This document shows, in pieces, positions 47,004 through 55,924 of a DNA stretch of 64,000 nt (position 1 is its first letter; every line of letters starts with the position of its first letter). The position numbers and the translations under genes are program-made. The notes under the pieces are model-generated. The model saw only the letters and a program-made list of their open reading frames with translations, ran no database searches and was not told the DNA's origin. The DNA comes from an uncultured beta proteobacterium (GTDB taxonomy: Bacteria; Pseudomonadota; Gammaproteobacteria; Burkholderiales; Burkholderiaceae_C): NCBI GenBank assembly GCA_903905735.1, contig CAIVHU010000130.1, positions 23,357 to 87,356 on the forward strand, in the 5' to 3' direction.

Positions 47004-49607
47004 ATGTTTGAACTCCTCAAAACTTTCTCCTGGCAGGAACTGCGCCAGCACCCGTGGCGCAATGCGGCCGCGGTGCTGGCGGTGATGCTGGGGGTGGCGC
47101 TGGCGTTCTCGGTGCACCTGATCAACAGCTCGGCGCTGGATGAATTCGCCCAGGCGGCGCGCTCGGTGGGCGGCCAGAGCGACCTGGAACTGCGCGGCGT
47201 ACAAGGCCACTTTGACGAAGCTCTGTATAAAACCATAGTGCAAAACCCAAGCGTCGCAACGGCTTCACCTATTCTGGAGGTGGGCAGCTATGTGATGACC
47301 GCGCAAGGAAAACGCTCGTTGCGGGTGGTGGGGGTGGACGCCTTGAGCGTTTTTGCCAGCTCGCCGGACTTGATGCCGTTGCCCGCTGCCAAGACCACGA
47401 CGAACCAGGCTGACCGCTGGGCGCTGTTTGCCCCGGGACAGATTTTTTTGAATGCTGCTGCCAAGCGGATCGCCTTGCCCAGCGGGCGCGAGGACACGCT
47501 GCAACTGCAAAGTGGCATGCAATGGGTCAACGTTCACGTCGCAGGTAGCGTGCGCGCCAGCGGAGCAGCCCTGGCGGTGATGGACATTGGCGCCGCGCAA
47601 GACCTGTTTGGCAAGCCTGACCAGCTCACCCGCATCGACCTGCGCCTGCAGCCCGGGGTGGACCGCGATGCCTTTGCGCGCCAGTTGGAAGCCTCGCCCG
47701 GCTGGCCTGCGGACGTGACGGTGACGCTGCCGCAGGAAGCCGAGTCGCAGATCAACAACCTGTCTCGCGCTTACCGGGTGAACCTGACGGTGCTGGCGCT
47801 CATCGCCTTGTTCACCGGCGCGTTTCTGGTGTTTTCGGTGCTGTCACTCAGCGTGGCGAAACGTTCGCAGCAGTTTGCCCTGCTGGGCGTGCTGGGCCTG
47901 TCCGGTCGCGATCGGCTGAAACTGGTGCTCTGGGAGTCGCTGGCTCTGGGGCTGGTGGGCAGCGCAGCCGGGCTGGCGCTAGGCACCGCGCTGGCGGCGC
48001 TGGCGCTGGGGTTTCTGGGTGGTGATCTGGGCAGCGGCGTTTTCTCGGGGGCCACGCCAAGCCTGAAGTTCAGCATCCCCGCCGCGCTGATCTACGGCGC
48101 GCTCGGTGTGGGCGCGGCATTGGTGGGCGGCTGGTGGCCGGCACGCTCGGCGCAGCAGTTGCCACCAGCACAAACGCTCAAAGGCCTGGGCAACCTGGGC
48201 GTGGGTTCCAAGTCGCACTGGATCAGTCTGATTTTGATAGCTGGTGGCGCAATATTGACAAGGGCTCCTGCCGTTTTTGGTATCCCATTGGCGGCTTACA
48301 TCTCGGTGGGTATGTTGCTGGTGGGGGGCATCACCGCCCTGCCCTGGCTGATCGGGCTGCTGCTGGGCTGGTTGGCACCCCGGTTGTCGCGCCAGACCTT
48401 GCCGCTGCTGGCGGTGGAGCGCGCCCGCCGCCAGCGCGACACCGCCGCCGTGGCCGTCAGCGGCGTGGTGGCTTCGCTGAGCCTGGCCGTGGCGCTGACG
48501 GTGATGGTGGCGAGCTTTCGCGACTCGGTCACCCAGTGGCTCGACCGCATCCTGCCTGCCGACGTGTATGTGCGCAGCGCCGCCAGCATGGGGGCCAGCG
48601 ACACGGTGTTTTTCAGCCCCGAGTTTGTGCAGGCCGCCGCGCACTTGGCCGGTGTGAAAAAGCTGCAAGCGCAGCGCATCTTGCCCTTGAACCTGCAAAG
48701 CAGCCAGCCTGCGGTGGCGCTGCTGGCGCGCGAGCTGGGTGACCCGGCGCGCACCCTGCCGCTGATCGGCACGCCGCTGCCGGTGCCGCCGGGGCAGATT
48801 GGCGTGTATGTGAGCGAAGCGGTGGTCGATTTGCACGGGGCCAGGCTGGGCCAGACGTTGCCCGCACTTTCCAAGGCTTTTAGGCCTCTAGCCCTTATGC
48901 AGCAAGCGCCAGAAGCTACGTTTTTTGTGGCAGGTATGTGGCGCGACTATGCCCGCCAGTCAGGTTCGATTGCCATCAACCTGGCCGATTTCCGCCGCCT
49001 GACTGGCGACCAGCGCGCCAACGACCTGGTGCTGTGGCTGGATAACCCGGCCGACGCGCCACGCGTGAAGCAGGCCCTGCAAGCCCTGGCCGGGCCCGAT
49101 GCGGCCCAGGGCGCAGATGCCGACAAAGGCACCGGCGGTCTGCTGGAATTTGGCACCTCAGCCCAGATTCGCGCCATCTCGCTGAAGATTTTTGACCGCA
49201 GTTTTGCCGTGACTTACTGGCTGCAGGCGGTGGCAATTGGCATCGGTCTGTTTGGCGTGGCGGCCAGTTTCAGCGCGCAGGTGTTGTCCCGGCGCAAGGA
49301 GTTTGGCCTGCTGGCGCACTTGGGCCTGACGCGTCGCCAGATCCTGACGGTGGTGGCCCTAGAAGGCATGGCCTGGACCATGCTGGGCGCGATTGCCGGG
49401 CTGGGCCTGGGGCTGGCTGTGGCGCTGGTGCTGGTGGACGTGGTGAATCCGCAAAGTTTTCACTGGACCATGGACCTGATGCTGCCGTGGCTGAAACTGC
49501 TGGCGCTGTGCTTGGCGGTAGTCACGGCTGGCACGCTGACGGCCTGGCTGGCCGCCCGTGCTGCGGCGGGCAAGGACGCGGTGCTGGCGGTCAAGGAAGA
49601 CTGGTAG
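47004..49607 (+). CDS. Large FtsX-type ABC transporter permease (AttF/G-like fusion)
   Basis: An 867-residue permease with two FtsX units: helices about 25-45, 255-410 and a second set about 420-530 and 730-860, with two periplasmic domains between. SLSVAKRSQQFALLGVLGLSGRDRLKLVLWE and VLSRRKEFGLLAHLGLTRRQI are the two coupling-loop regions. Start at 47004 (MFELLKTF). No ATPase is adjacent. Two stretches, residues about 409-426 (in a membrane helix) and 625-642, are encoded by copies of the interspersed repeat. Confidence 0.9.
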   Translation: MFELLKTFSWQELRQHPWRNAAAVLAVMLGVALAFSVHLINSSALDEFAQAARSVGGQSDLELRGVQGHFDEALYKTIVQNPSVATASPILEVGSYVMTAQGKRSLRVVGVDALSVFASSPDLMPLPAAKTTTNQADRWALFAPGQIFLNAAAKRIALPSGREDTLQLQSGMQWVNVHVAGSVRASGAALAVMDIGAAQDLFGKPDQLTRIDLRLQPGVDRDAFARQLEASPGWPADVTVTLPQEAESQINNLSRAYRVNLTVLALIALFTGAFLVFSVLSLSVAKRSQQFALLGVLGLSGRDRLKLVLWESLALGLVGSAAGLALGTALAALALGFLGGDLGSGVFSGATPSLKFSIPAALIYGALGVGAALVGGWWPARSAQQLPPAQTLKGLGNLGVGSKSHWISLILIAGGAILTRAPAVFGIPLAAYISVGMLLVGGITALPWLIGLLLGWLAPRLSRQTLPLLAVERARRQRDTAAVAVSGVVASLSLAVALTVMVASFRDSVTQWLDRILPADVYVRSAASMGASDTVFFSPEFVQAAAHLAGVKKLQAQRILPLNLQSSQPAVALLARELGDPARTLPLIGTPLPVPPGQIGVYVSEAVVDLHGARLGQTLPALSKAFRPLALMQQAPEATFFVAGMWRDYARQSGSIAINLADFRRLTGDQRANDLVLWLDNPADAPRVKQALQALAGPDAAQGADADKGTGGLLEFGTSAQIRAISLKIFDRSFAVTYWLQAVAIGIGLFGVAASFSAQVLSRRKEFGLLAHLGLTRRQILTVVALEGMAWTMLGAIAGLGLGLAVALVLVDVVNPQSFHWTMDLMLPWLKLLALCLAVVTAGTLTAWLAARAAAGKDAVLAVKEDW
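48229..48280 (+). repeat. Interspersed palindromic repeat, copy 12 (in the permease)
   Basis: TGATTTTGATAGCTGGTGGCG, then TTGACAAGGGCTCCTGCCG. In frame as LILIAGGAILTRAPAVFG, which forms part of a membrane helix; same reading frame as the lolA copy. Confidence 0.65.
48876..48928 (-). repeat. Interspersed palindromic repeat, copy 13 (in the permease)
   Basis: GGCTTTTAGGCCTCTAGCCC, then TTATGCAGCAAGCGCCAGAAG and CTACGTTTTTTG. In frame as KAFRPLALMQQAPEATFF in the second periplasmic domain. Confidence 0.7.
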
Positions 49608-49739
49608 TTCCGTTTCAAAATCATCCGTGGCGTTGCTGTAAGCCTGAGATAGCTGCTTTTGATTGGCCGTAGATCGACTGCCACGCAACGTGGTGCGGAC
49701 TTTGCCGAAGCAGGTTTTTCGGCTCAGGCTTGTGTGCGT

Positions 49740-50011
49740 CGAGGGCCATAGGGTGAATGGCTCCGCTCATATCCCCCGCAGAGGGCTGCGCCCCCTGCTC
49801 CTCCTTGACTTGGCAAAACCCCAAGTCCACGCTGCACCATTCACCCTGTGCCCCTCGGTAACCAGCGGTGTTGGTATTCGGCAGTTGAATTCCCGGTGTG
49901 TACTCGAATGCTGGCAGCCGCAGGTCGGCGTGGCACTCAGCGCAGTGAGGTCAAGGAGGAGCCCGCAGGGCGGGGGACACGAACGGAGCTGAGCGGCACG
50001 TCGGCCTGCGG
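49740..50011. other. Structured intergenic region with nested inverted repeats
   Basis: No gene is credible in 49608-50099. The region holds: arms 49740-49759 and 49837-49856 (18 of 20 matches) enclosing a hairpin GACTTGG-7-CCAAGTC (49807-49827); arms 49918-49941 and 49988-50011 (20 of 24 matches); and a perfect 13-base inverted pair GCTCCTCCTTGAC (49797-49809) and GTCAAGGAGGAGC (49950-49962) linking the two hairpins. It may be a structured RNA, a bidirectional terminator of the convergent genes, or a non-autonomous mobile element. Confidence 0.55.
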
Positions 50012-50099
50012 CCCGAAGTGACCAAGGTGGCATTCTCTGCGTCCTGGTCTTTGGCACGTGGGAAATGATAGCAACCGCTGCGGTTCTGGTCGAACGGAA

Positions 50100-53000
50100 T
50101 CAGCTTCCCGCCGCGCCCCAAGCCGGGTCAGGCTGCCAGTTAGCCAGCCAAGCGGGGAAGGCCTCGGCGGGCATCGGGTGGGCGATGCCGTAACCCTGCG
50201 CCAGATCACAGCCCAGTTGCAGCAGGCGGGTGCCATGCGCCACGGTTTCCACGCCTTCGGCCACCACCTCGCGGCCAAATGCCCGCGCCAGGCTGATCAC
50301 GCCCTGCAAAATCGCCAAATCGTCCGCATCACCGAGCATGTTGCGCACAAAACTCTGGTCGATCTTGATGGTTTGCACCGGCAGGTGCTTCAAATAAGTG
50401 AGTGACGAGTACCCAGTACCAAAGTCGTCCAGCGCAAAACCCACCCCGAGCTGCGCGCAGGCGTGGATCACCTGGGCGGTGCGCGCCAGGTCTTGCAGGG
50501 CGCTGGTTTCCAGCACCTCTATCTGCAACAGCGCCGGGTTGGCGTGCGGCACGGTGGCCAGCAATTCGCCCAACCGCTGCGCAAAATTGTCCTGCTGCAA
50601 CTGTCGTGCGCTCACATTCACACTCACCTGCAGAACCAGGCCCATGGCTTGCCACTGCTGCATTTGCTGCAAGGCCGCGCTGATCACCCACTCACCCGGC
50701 TTGACGATCAACACATGGTCTTCAATCGCTGGCAAAAACTGCGCTGGTGACAGCAGGCCTTTTTTCGGATGCTGCCAGCGGATCAGCGCCTCGGCACCCA
50801 ACACTTTGCCGGTGCGCAGGTTCACCTTGGGCTGGTAAAACAGCACAAACTCGCCTTGATCCATCGCCCGGGCGATCTCGTCCAGGCTTTCATGCAAACC
50901 ACGCACGCTGCGGTCATGCACCGCGTCAAACACATGAAAACGGTTCTTGCCCGACAGCTTGGCCTGGTACATGGCCTGATCGGCCTGACGCAAAAGCTGG
51001 TCGGCATCCACGATGTCCGCCTGCGGGTAAAAGGTGACGCCCAGGCTGGCCGACACCTGCAACTGCGCAGTGGCAAACCCTACCGGCTTGGCCACTGCCG
51101 CGAGCAGACGCGTCAGGGTCTGAGCGCAATCATCGGTGTCGGTCAGGTCAGTGAGCACGGCCACAAACTCGTCACCGCCCAGACGAGCCAGAGTGTCGCC
51201 CTCGCGCAGGGTGTTTTTCATGTTGTCTGACACCGCCACCAGCAGGTGGTCACCGGCTTCGTGGCCAAAAGTGTCGTTGACCAGCTTGAAGCCGTCCAGG
51301 TCCAGATACACCACTGCCAGCAGCAGCCCCCGGCGCTGCGCCTGCAAGATGGCTTGCTGCAGTCGGTCAGCCAGCAGCACCCGGTTGGGCAAATGGGTCA
51401 ATGCGTCAAAGTGGGCAATGTGCTCCAACTGCTGCTGGTGTTTTTTGATGTCACTGATGTCAAAAAACATGGCCACATAGTGCTGCACCTGGCCTTGCGC
51501 GTCACGCACCGCAGTGATGGTCAGCATCTCTGCATAGTCTTCGCCACTCTTGCGGCGGTTCCAGATCTCGCCGTGCCAGTAGCCCTGCGACTGCAGGTCA
51601 GCGTACATCGTGGTGTAAAACTCCGTCGGTTGCCGCCCGGAGTTCAGCAGCCGGGGGTTCTGGCCCAGAACCTCTTCCCGGCTGTAGCCGGTGATGGTGG
51701 TGAAGGCGGTGTTGACGTTGATGATGTTGGCATCCACGTCAGTGATCAGGATGCCTTCCCGCGCGTGCTCGAACACGCTGGCATCAAGCACCAGTTGCGC
51801 CTCGACCCGCTTTTGCGCACTGATGTCTTCATAAATGCCAAGCACCCCGAAAACTACACCGTCTGACGTGCGCAGCGGCACTTTGGAGATGCGGTTCCAG
51901 CGCGCCACGCCCTTTGAATTGACAAATCGGTCCTCATAAAACAGCTTGGGGCGCCCTGAGTCCATCACCAGCAGATCGTCACGCCGGTACGCATCGGCAC
52001 GCTCCGGCGACGCCACGTCAAAGTCGTCCTTGCCCACCACCGCCAGGGCGTTCGGCAGCCCGCAGTCTTTGGCAAACAGGCTGTTGCAGCCCATGAACCG
52101 GTGGTCGCGCCCTTTCCAGAACACGCCGATGGGCACGTTGTCGATCACCGTCATCAGCAATTCACGCGAGCGCTCGGTGGTGCGCTCGGAGGCTTCGCGA
52201 CTGCTCACTTCGGCACGCAGGCGGCGCTGCGCCAGCCACAGCCGCACACTCAGCAACACCACCAGCAGCAGGCTCCACATCCCCACCTGCAACGGGGTGC
52301 GGTAGCGCTCAGCCACATCGCGCCAGGTGAAGGTCGGGCTCAGGTCAAACGGCGGCAGGCGCAAGGCTCGCAGCGTGTCGGCCACCGGGGTGTAGTCGGC
52401 TGGCACTGAAAACCCGCGGATACCCATGGCATGCGCCGCAGACGAATCCGCTCGCAGTGAAAACAGCGCCGCCGTGACGCGTCTGGCCAGGCGCTCGTCC
52501 ACGTGCCCCAGATAAGAAAAAGGCCACTCGGGGTACAAGGGTGTGGACGACACCACCGGGAAAGCGGGCAGATTTTGCGGTTGAATCACCCGCACCTGAC
52601 GCAGGTCGAGCTTGCCCTCACGCTGCATGGCTTCGAGCATGCCTGTGCGCACAAAACCCACGTCCGCCTGTCCCTGCAGCACGGCCGTCAGAACCTTGTC
52701 CTGCGGTAGTCCGGTGGACACCAAGTTGGCATCGGCAGGCAGCATCACACCGGCCTGCATCAGTTCGTAGGCCTGCATCTGGTAGCCACCCAGAGAGTCG
52801 GTGCCCACGGTAGCAATGGTTTTGCCTTTGAGCCCGGCAAGGGAATCAAACGCCGGATCGGTAGCACGGCTGAACATGACACCGCCAAATGCGGCCACCT
52901 CCTGGCCGCTTTCATCCACCAGCAGGGTAGCCAGAGGAGCTTTGAGGCCAGCGCGGCGCGCCAACAGCACGTAATTCCCCGGATTGGTCAGCACAAAATC

Positions 53001-53249
53001 CACCTGCCGGCTGGCCACAGCCTCCTGCAGCTCGGTCAGGCTGTACACCACAATCTCGAAGTCACGCTCTGGATTGGCCTTCTTGAGCACATCTGCCAGC
53101 GGCTGCCACTGCGCTAGCGTTTGCAGCTTGGGGCGGTAGGCCAGCACCGCAATTTTGATGCTGTCAGCCGCCCCTGCGGGCCAGGCCAACAAAACCCCGG
53201 CCAGCCCGAGCCAGGCCAGAACAAGCAAGCGCGTCCATCTGCCGATCAT
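50100..53249 (-). CDS. PhnD-like periplasmic domain - PAS - PAS - GGDEF - EAL receptor protein
   Basis: A 1049-residue membrane receptor. Signal peptide (1-27), a phosphate/phosphonate-type binding-protein domain (about 30-310; VLAYRPKLQTLAQWQPLADVL, FVLTNPGNYVLL, TVGTDSLGGYQMQAYELM), one membrane helix (about 343-360), two PAS domains (about 390-505, 510-630), a GGDEF domain with intact RLGGDEF and REGD inhibitory site, and an EAL domain with intact AEALIRWQHP. It can in principle both make and break c-di-GMP under control of a periplasmic ligand. The start at 53249 overlaps the stop of the binding-protein gene upstream by ATGA, tying the two together. Confidence 0.92.
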   Translation of the reverse strand: MIGRWTRLLVLAWLGLAGVLLAWPAGAADSIKIAVLAYRPKLQTLAQWQPLADVLKKANPERDFEIVVYSLTELQEAVASRQVDFVLTNPGNYVLLARRAGLKAPLATLLVDESGQEVAAFGGVMFSRATDPAFDSLAGLKGKTIATVGTDSLGGYQMQAYELMQAGVMLPADANLVSTGLPQDKVLTAVLQGQADVGFVRTGMLEAMQREGKLDLRQVRVIQPQNLPAFPVVSSTPLYPEWPFSYLGHVDERLARRVTAALFSLRADSSAAHAMGIRGFSVPADYTPVADTLRALRLPPFDLSPTFTWRDVAERYRTPLQVGMWSLLLVVLLSVRLWLAQRRLRAEVSSREASERTTERSRELLMTVIDNVPIGVFWKGRDHRFMGCNSLFAKDCGLPNALAVVGKDDFDVASPERADAYRRDDLLVMDSGRPKLFYEDRFVNSKGVARWNRISKVPLRTSDGVVFGVLGIYEDISAQKRVEAQLVLDASVFEHAREGILITDVDANIINVNTAFTTITGYSREEVLGQNPRLLNSGRQPTEFYTTMYADLQSQGYWHGEIWNRRKSGEDYAEMLTITAVRDAQGQVQHYVAMFFDISDIKKHQQQLEHIAHFDALTHLPNRVLLADRLQQAILQAQRRGLLLAVVYLDLDGFKLVNDTFGHEAGDHLLVAVSDNMKNTLREGDTLARLGGDEFVAVLTDLTDTDDCAQTLTRLLAAVAKPVGFATAQLQVSASLGVTFYPQADIVDADQLLRQADQAMYQAKLSGKNRFHVFDAVHDRSVRGLHESLDEIARAMDQGEFVLFYQPKVNLRTGKVLGAEALIRWQHPKKGLLSPAQFLPAIEDHVLIVKPGEWVISAALQQMQQWQAMGLVLQVSVNVSARQLQQDNFAQRLGELLATVPHANPALLQIEVLETSALQDLARTAQVIHACAQLGVGFALDDFGTGYSSLTYLKHLPVQTIKIDQSFVRNMLGDADDLAILQGVISLARAFGREVVAEGVETVAHGTRLLQLGCDLAQGYGIAHPMPAEAFPAWLANWQPDPAWGAAGS

Positions 53250-54258
53250 TTGAGAAAGCCCTCGGTGGGCAAATAATCGCCGTCCACCAGATCGGTCAGC
53301 GACTCCTGGCCAGACACCAATCCGGCACGCTGCAAAATCTGCCACACCTTCTGCGCCCGTGCGCGCAGCGAGGCCGGGCCCTGGCCTTTGAGCAACTCGT
53401 CATTGCTGGCCAAGGTAGGCAGCACCATCCCCTTGAAGGCTGACAGGACCTGGGATGGTGGCAGGTTCAAATGGGGTGCCATGCGGTAGGCGGCGTCCTG
53501 CGGATTGCGCTCAAACTCATTGAGCGCACGAAAATGGACCGCCAGCAGCTGACGCAGTGCCTGCGAATGGTGCCAATCCAGTGCATCGCGGTGCACCGCG
53601 AGCACATCCAGAATGGTGTTGGGGATCTGGCGACTGTCAAACAGGCGCTGCATGCCCAGACTCTGGAGTCGCGAAGCCACCGGTTCATAGGTGATCACGG
53701 CATCCACCTGACCGGCCTGCCAGGCCGCCACCTGCTGGTCCACCGCTACCTGGCTCAACAGCAGGTCTTGCCGGGTCAAGCCGCATTGGCTCAAGGCCTC
53801 AGCCAGCATGATTTCTCCCACCGAACCGGCCTCATAACCCAGTCGCAGTCCCTTGAGCTGCGCCAAAGTGGTCACGCTCGGCCGCGCCAGCAGCATGTCG
53901 GCCCCCAGCGAAATGTCGAAAACCAGCACGATGGACAGGGGCAACCCGCCGGCGCGCGCGCGCGCAGCACCTCGTCCAGCGTCAGCGCTCCCGCCTGGGC
54001 GCGGCCATCTTGCAGGGCCGCCACCGTCTCCATCGAATTGGTGGTCTGCAGCAGCTTGACCCGATCGTGCTCGAGCCATTGGCGGTTGTCTGCCAGGAAC
54101 ATCGGCTCGTAACCGACCCAGAGATGCGCGGCCACAGTCAGTGGCTGATCCAGCCAGCCACAGGCAGGCAGGCCCGCCAGCACACCGGCCGGGGCGCACA
54201 GGCTCAGGGCGCGAATGAGCTCGCGTCGTGACAGCGTGGTGCGGGAATCTGGCAACAT
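53246..54258 (-). pseudogene. SsuA/NrtA-like substrate-binding protein, frameshifted at a GC-dinucleotide tract (possibly phase-variable)
   Basis: The N-terminal 100 residues from ATG 54258 encode a signal sequence with Tat/lipoprotein features (SRRELIRALSL, then GLPACG) and a binding-protein start (TVAAHLWVGYEPMFLADNRQWL, VKLLQTTNSMETVAALQDGRAQAGALTLDEVLRARA). The frame then breaks in a (GC)6 tract at 53952-53963. Removing one GC unit joins it exactly to GGLPLSIVLVFDISLGADML and the rest of the domain (LGYEAGSVGEIMLAEAL, DAVITYEPVASRLQS). No permease or ATPase accompanies it; it overlaps the GGDEF-EAL receptor by ATGA. Could be true phase variation, decay or a sequencing error. Confidence 0.85.
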
Positions 54259-54297
54259 GAGTGCAGGTTATCAGGTCAAGGTTTCACATTCAGCCAT

Positions 54298-54314
54298 TTG
54301 GCATAGAGTTTGCT
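54298..54314 (+). promoter_or_regulatory. Sigma-54 promoter of the amino acid ABC operon
   Basis: TTGGCATAGAGTTTGCT, GG at 54300-54301 and GC at 54312-54313 with ten bases between. It leaves a leader of about 115 bases before the binding protein gene. Confidence 0.65.
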
Positions 54315-54439
54315 CGAACTGCAAGACCCATGCCCTAAGTAGAAACCTGCACGAACCGGGCATGACGCTAGCCATAGAATGTCATGTTCATTATTTTTTA
54401 ACCCGCCGTTGAACGGCATTGTCGTAAGGAAGTCACTGT

Positions 54440-55207
54440 ATGAAGAAACTCTTGCTAGCTGCTGCCATTACTGCCCTGAGCTTGGGCGCATTTGCTGAGG
54501 GCAAGGACCTCAAGGTCGCCATCGATGCCACTTATGAGCCCTTCACTTACAAAACCCCGGATGGCAAGCCCACCGGCTTTGATGTGGACATTGCCAAAGC
54601 GTTGTGCGACCAGATCAAACGCACCTGCGTGTTTGTAGAGCAGCCTTGGGACGGCATGATTCCCGGTCTTCTGGCACGCAAATATGACGTGATCATCAGC
54701 TCGATGTCGATCACCGCAGACCGCCTGAAACAAGTCGATTTCACAGACAAGTACTACAACACCCCGAGCCGCGTGGTGCTCAAGAAAGACGTGAAATACA
54801 CGGGCCCAGCTTCCATCAAGGGCATGAAAATTGGCGTTTTGAAAGCCTCCACCCAAGAGAAATACGCCCTGGGCGAGTTGAAGCCGGCAGGTGTGGACGT
54901 GGTGTCTTACGACGCGCAGGATCAAGTCTATTTGGACATCAAGTCTGGTCGTCTGGACGGCACTGTGGCTGACTTTCTGGAAGTCACTGGCGGTTTCCTG
55001 AGCAAGCCGGGCGGTGAGAACTACGAACTCAAGGGTGACGAGTTGTACATTCCCAAGTACTTTGGCACCGGCGCCGGCATCGCTTTGCGCAAGGGTCAGG
55101 GCCCACTCAAGAGCCAGCTGAACGCCGCCATCAAGGCCATCCGCGCCAATGGTGTTTACAAGACCATCAACGACAAGTACTTCAAGTTCGACGTTTACGG
55201 CAAGTAA
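54440..55207 (+). CDS. Basic amino acid ABC transporter substrate-binding protein (HisJ/ArgT-like)
   Basis: A 255-residue periplasmic protein: signal peptide 1-19 (MKKLLLAAAITALSLGAFA), then a family 3 solute-binding domain (VAIDATYEPFTYKTPDGKPT, GFDVDIAKALCDQI, AWDGMIPGL-like QPWDGMIPGLLARKYD, SMSITADRLKQVDFTDKYY). Likely ligand arginine, ornithine, lysine or histidine. First gene of an operon of five. Confidence 0.92.
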   Translation: MKKLLLAAAITALSLGAFAEGKDLKVAIDATYEPFTYKTPDGKPTGFDVDIAKALCDQIKRTCVFVEQPWDGMIPGLLARKYDVIISSMSITADRLKQVDFTDKYYNTPSRVVLKKDVKYTGPASIKGMKIGVLKASTQEKYALGELKPAGVDVVSYDAQDQVYLDIKSGRLDGTVADFLEVTGGFLSKPGGENYELKGDELYIPKYFGTGAGIALRKGQGPLKSQLNAAIKAIRANGVYKTINDKYFKFDVYGK

Positions 55208-55237
55208 AACCACCCGGTCAGCACCCGCTCCCATCCG

Positions 55238-55924
55238 ATGCAGTCTTATTTCTGGGTTATCCTGCACGGCTCACTGCTGACGGTGGGGGTGTCTTTGCTG
55301 GCGCTGCTGGTGGCTATCGTGTTTGGTCTGGTAGGTGCAGGGGCCAAACTGTCGGGGCAACCCGTTCTGGTGGCCATTGCCACTATTTACAGCACCGTCA
55401 TCCGCGGCATTCCTGATCTGGTGCTGATGCTGCTGGTGTTTTACGGCGGCACCATCGGTATCAACACCCTGCTCGAAAAGATGGGCAGCGAGGCCACCGT
55501 CGATATCGACCCCTTCATGGCGGGTGTACTGACCATCGGCTTCATCTATGGCGCCTACATGGTGGAAACCTTTCGCGGTGCCATCCTGGCGATTCCCAAA
55601 GGCCAGATGGAAGCCGCCTGGGCCTTTGGCATGAGCCGCCCACAAACCTTCATGCGCATCACACTGCCACAAATGGTGCGCTATGCCTTGCCGGGTTTTA
55701 CCAACAACTGGCTGGTGTTGATCAAGGCGACGTCGTTGATCAGCCTGATCGGCTTGCAGGAAATGACCTATCTGGCCAAGCAGGCCAGCGCGGCGACACG
55801 TTCGCCGTTCATCTTTTTCATGTTCACCGGAGCCCTGTTCCTGATTTACACATCCCTGTCGCTGCTGGTCCTGAAAAAAGTCAACGCCCGCTTTAGTCTG
55901 GGTACCAAACGAGGCCAGTTGTAA
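55238..55924 (+). CDS. Basic amino acid ABC transporter permease (HisQ-like)
   Basis: A 228-residue permease with five helices and the EAA-loop segment EAAWAFGMSRPQTFMRITLPQ (about 127-147). Shares one base (TAATG) with the next permease gene. Confidence 0.92.
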   Translation: MQSYFWVILHGSLLTVGVSLLALLVAIVFGLVGAGAKLSGQPVLVAIATIYSTVIRGIPDLVLMLLVFYGGTIGINTLLEKMGSEATVDIDPFMAGVLTIGFIYGAYMVETFRGAILAIPKGQMEAAWAFGMSRPQTFMRITLPQMVRYALPGFTNNWLVLIKATSLISLIGLQEMTYLAKQASAATRSPFIFFMFTGALFLIYTSLSLLVLKKVNARFSLGTKRGQL

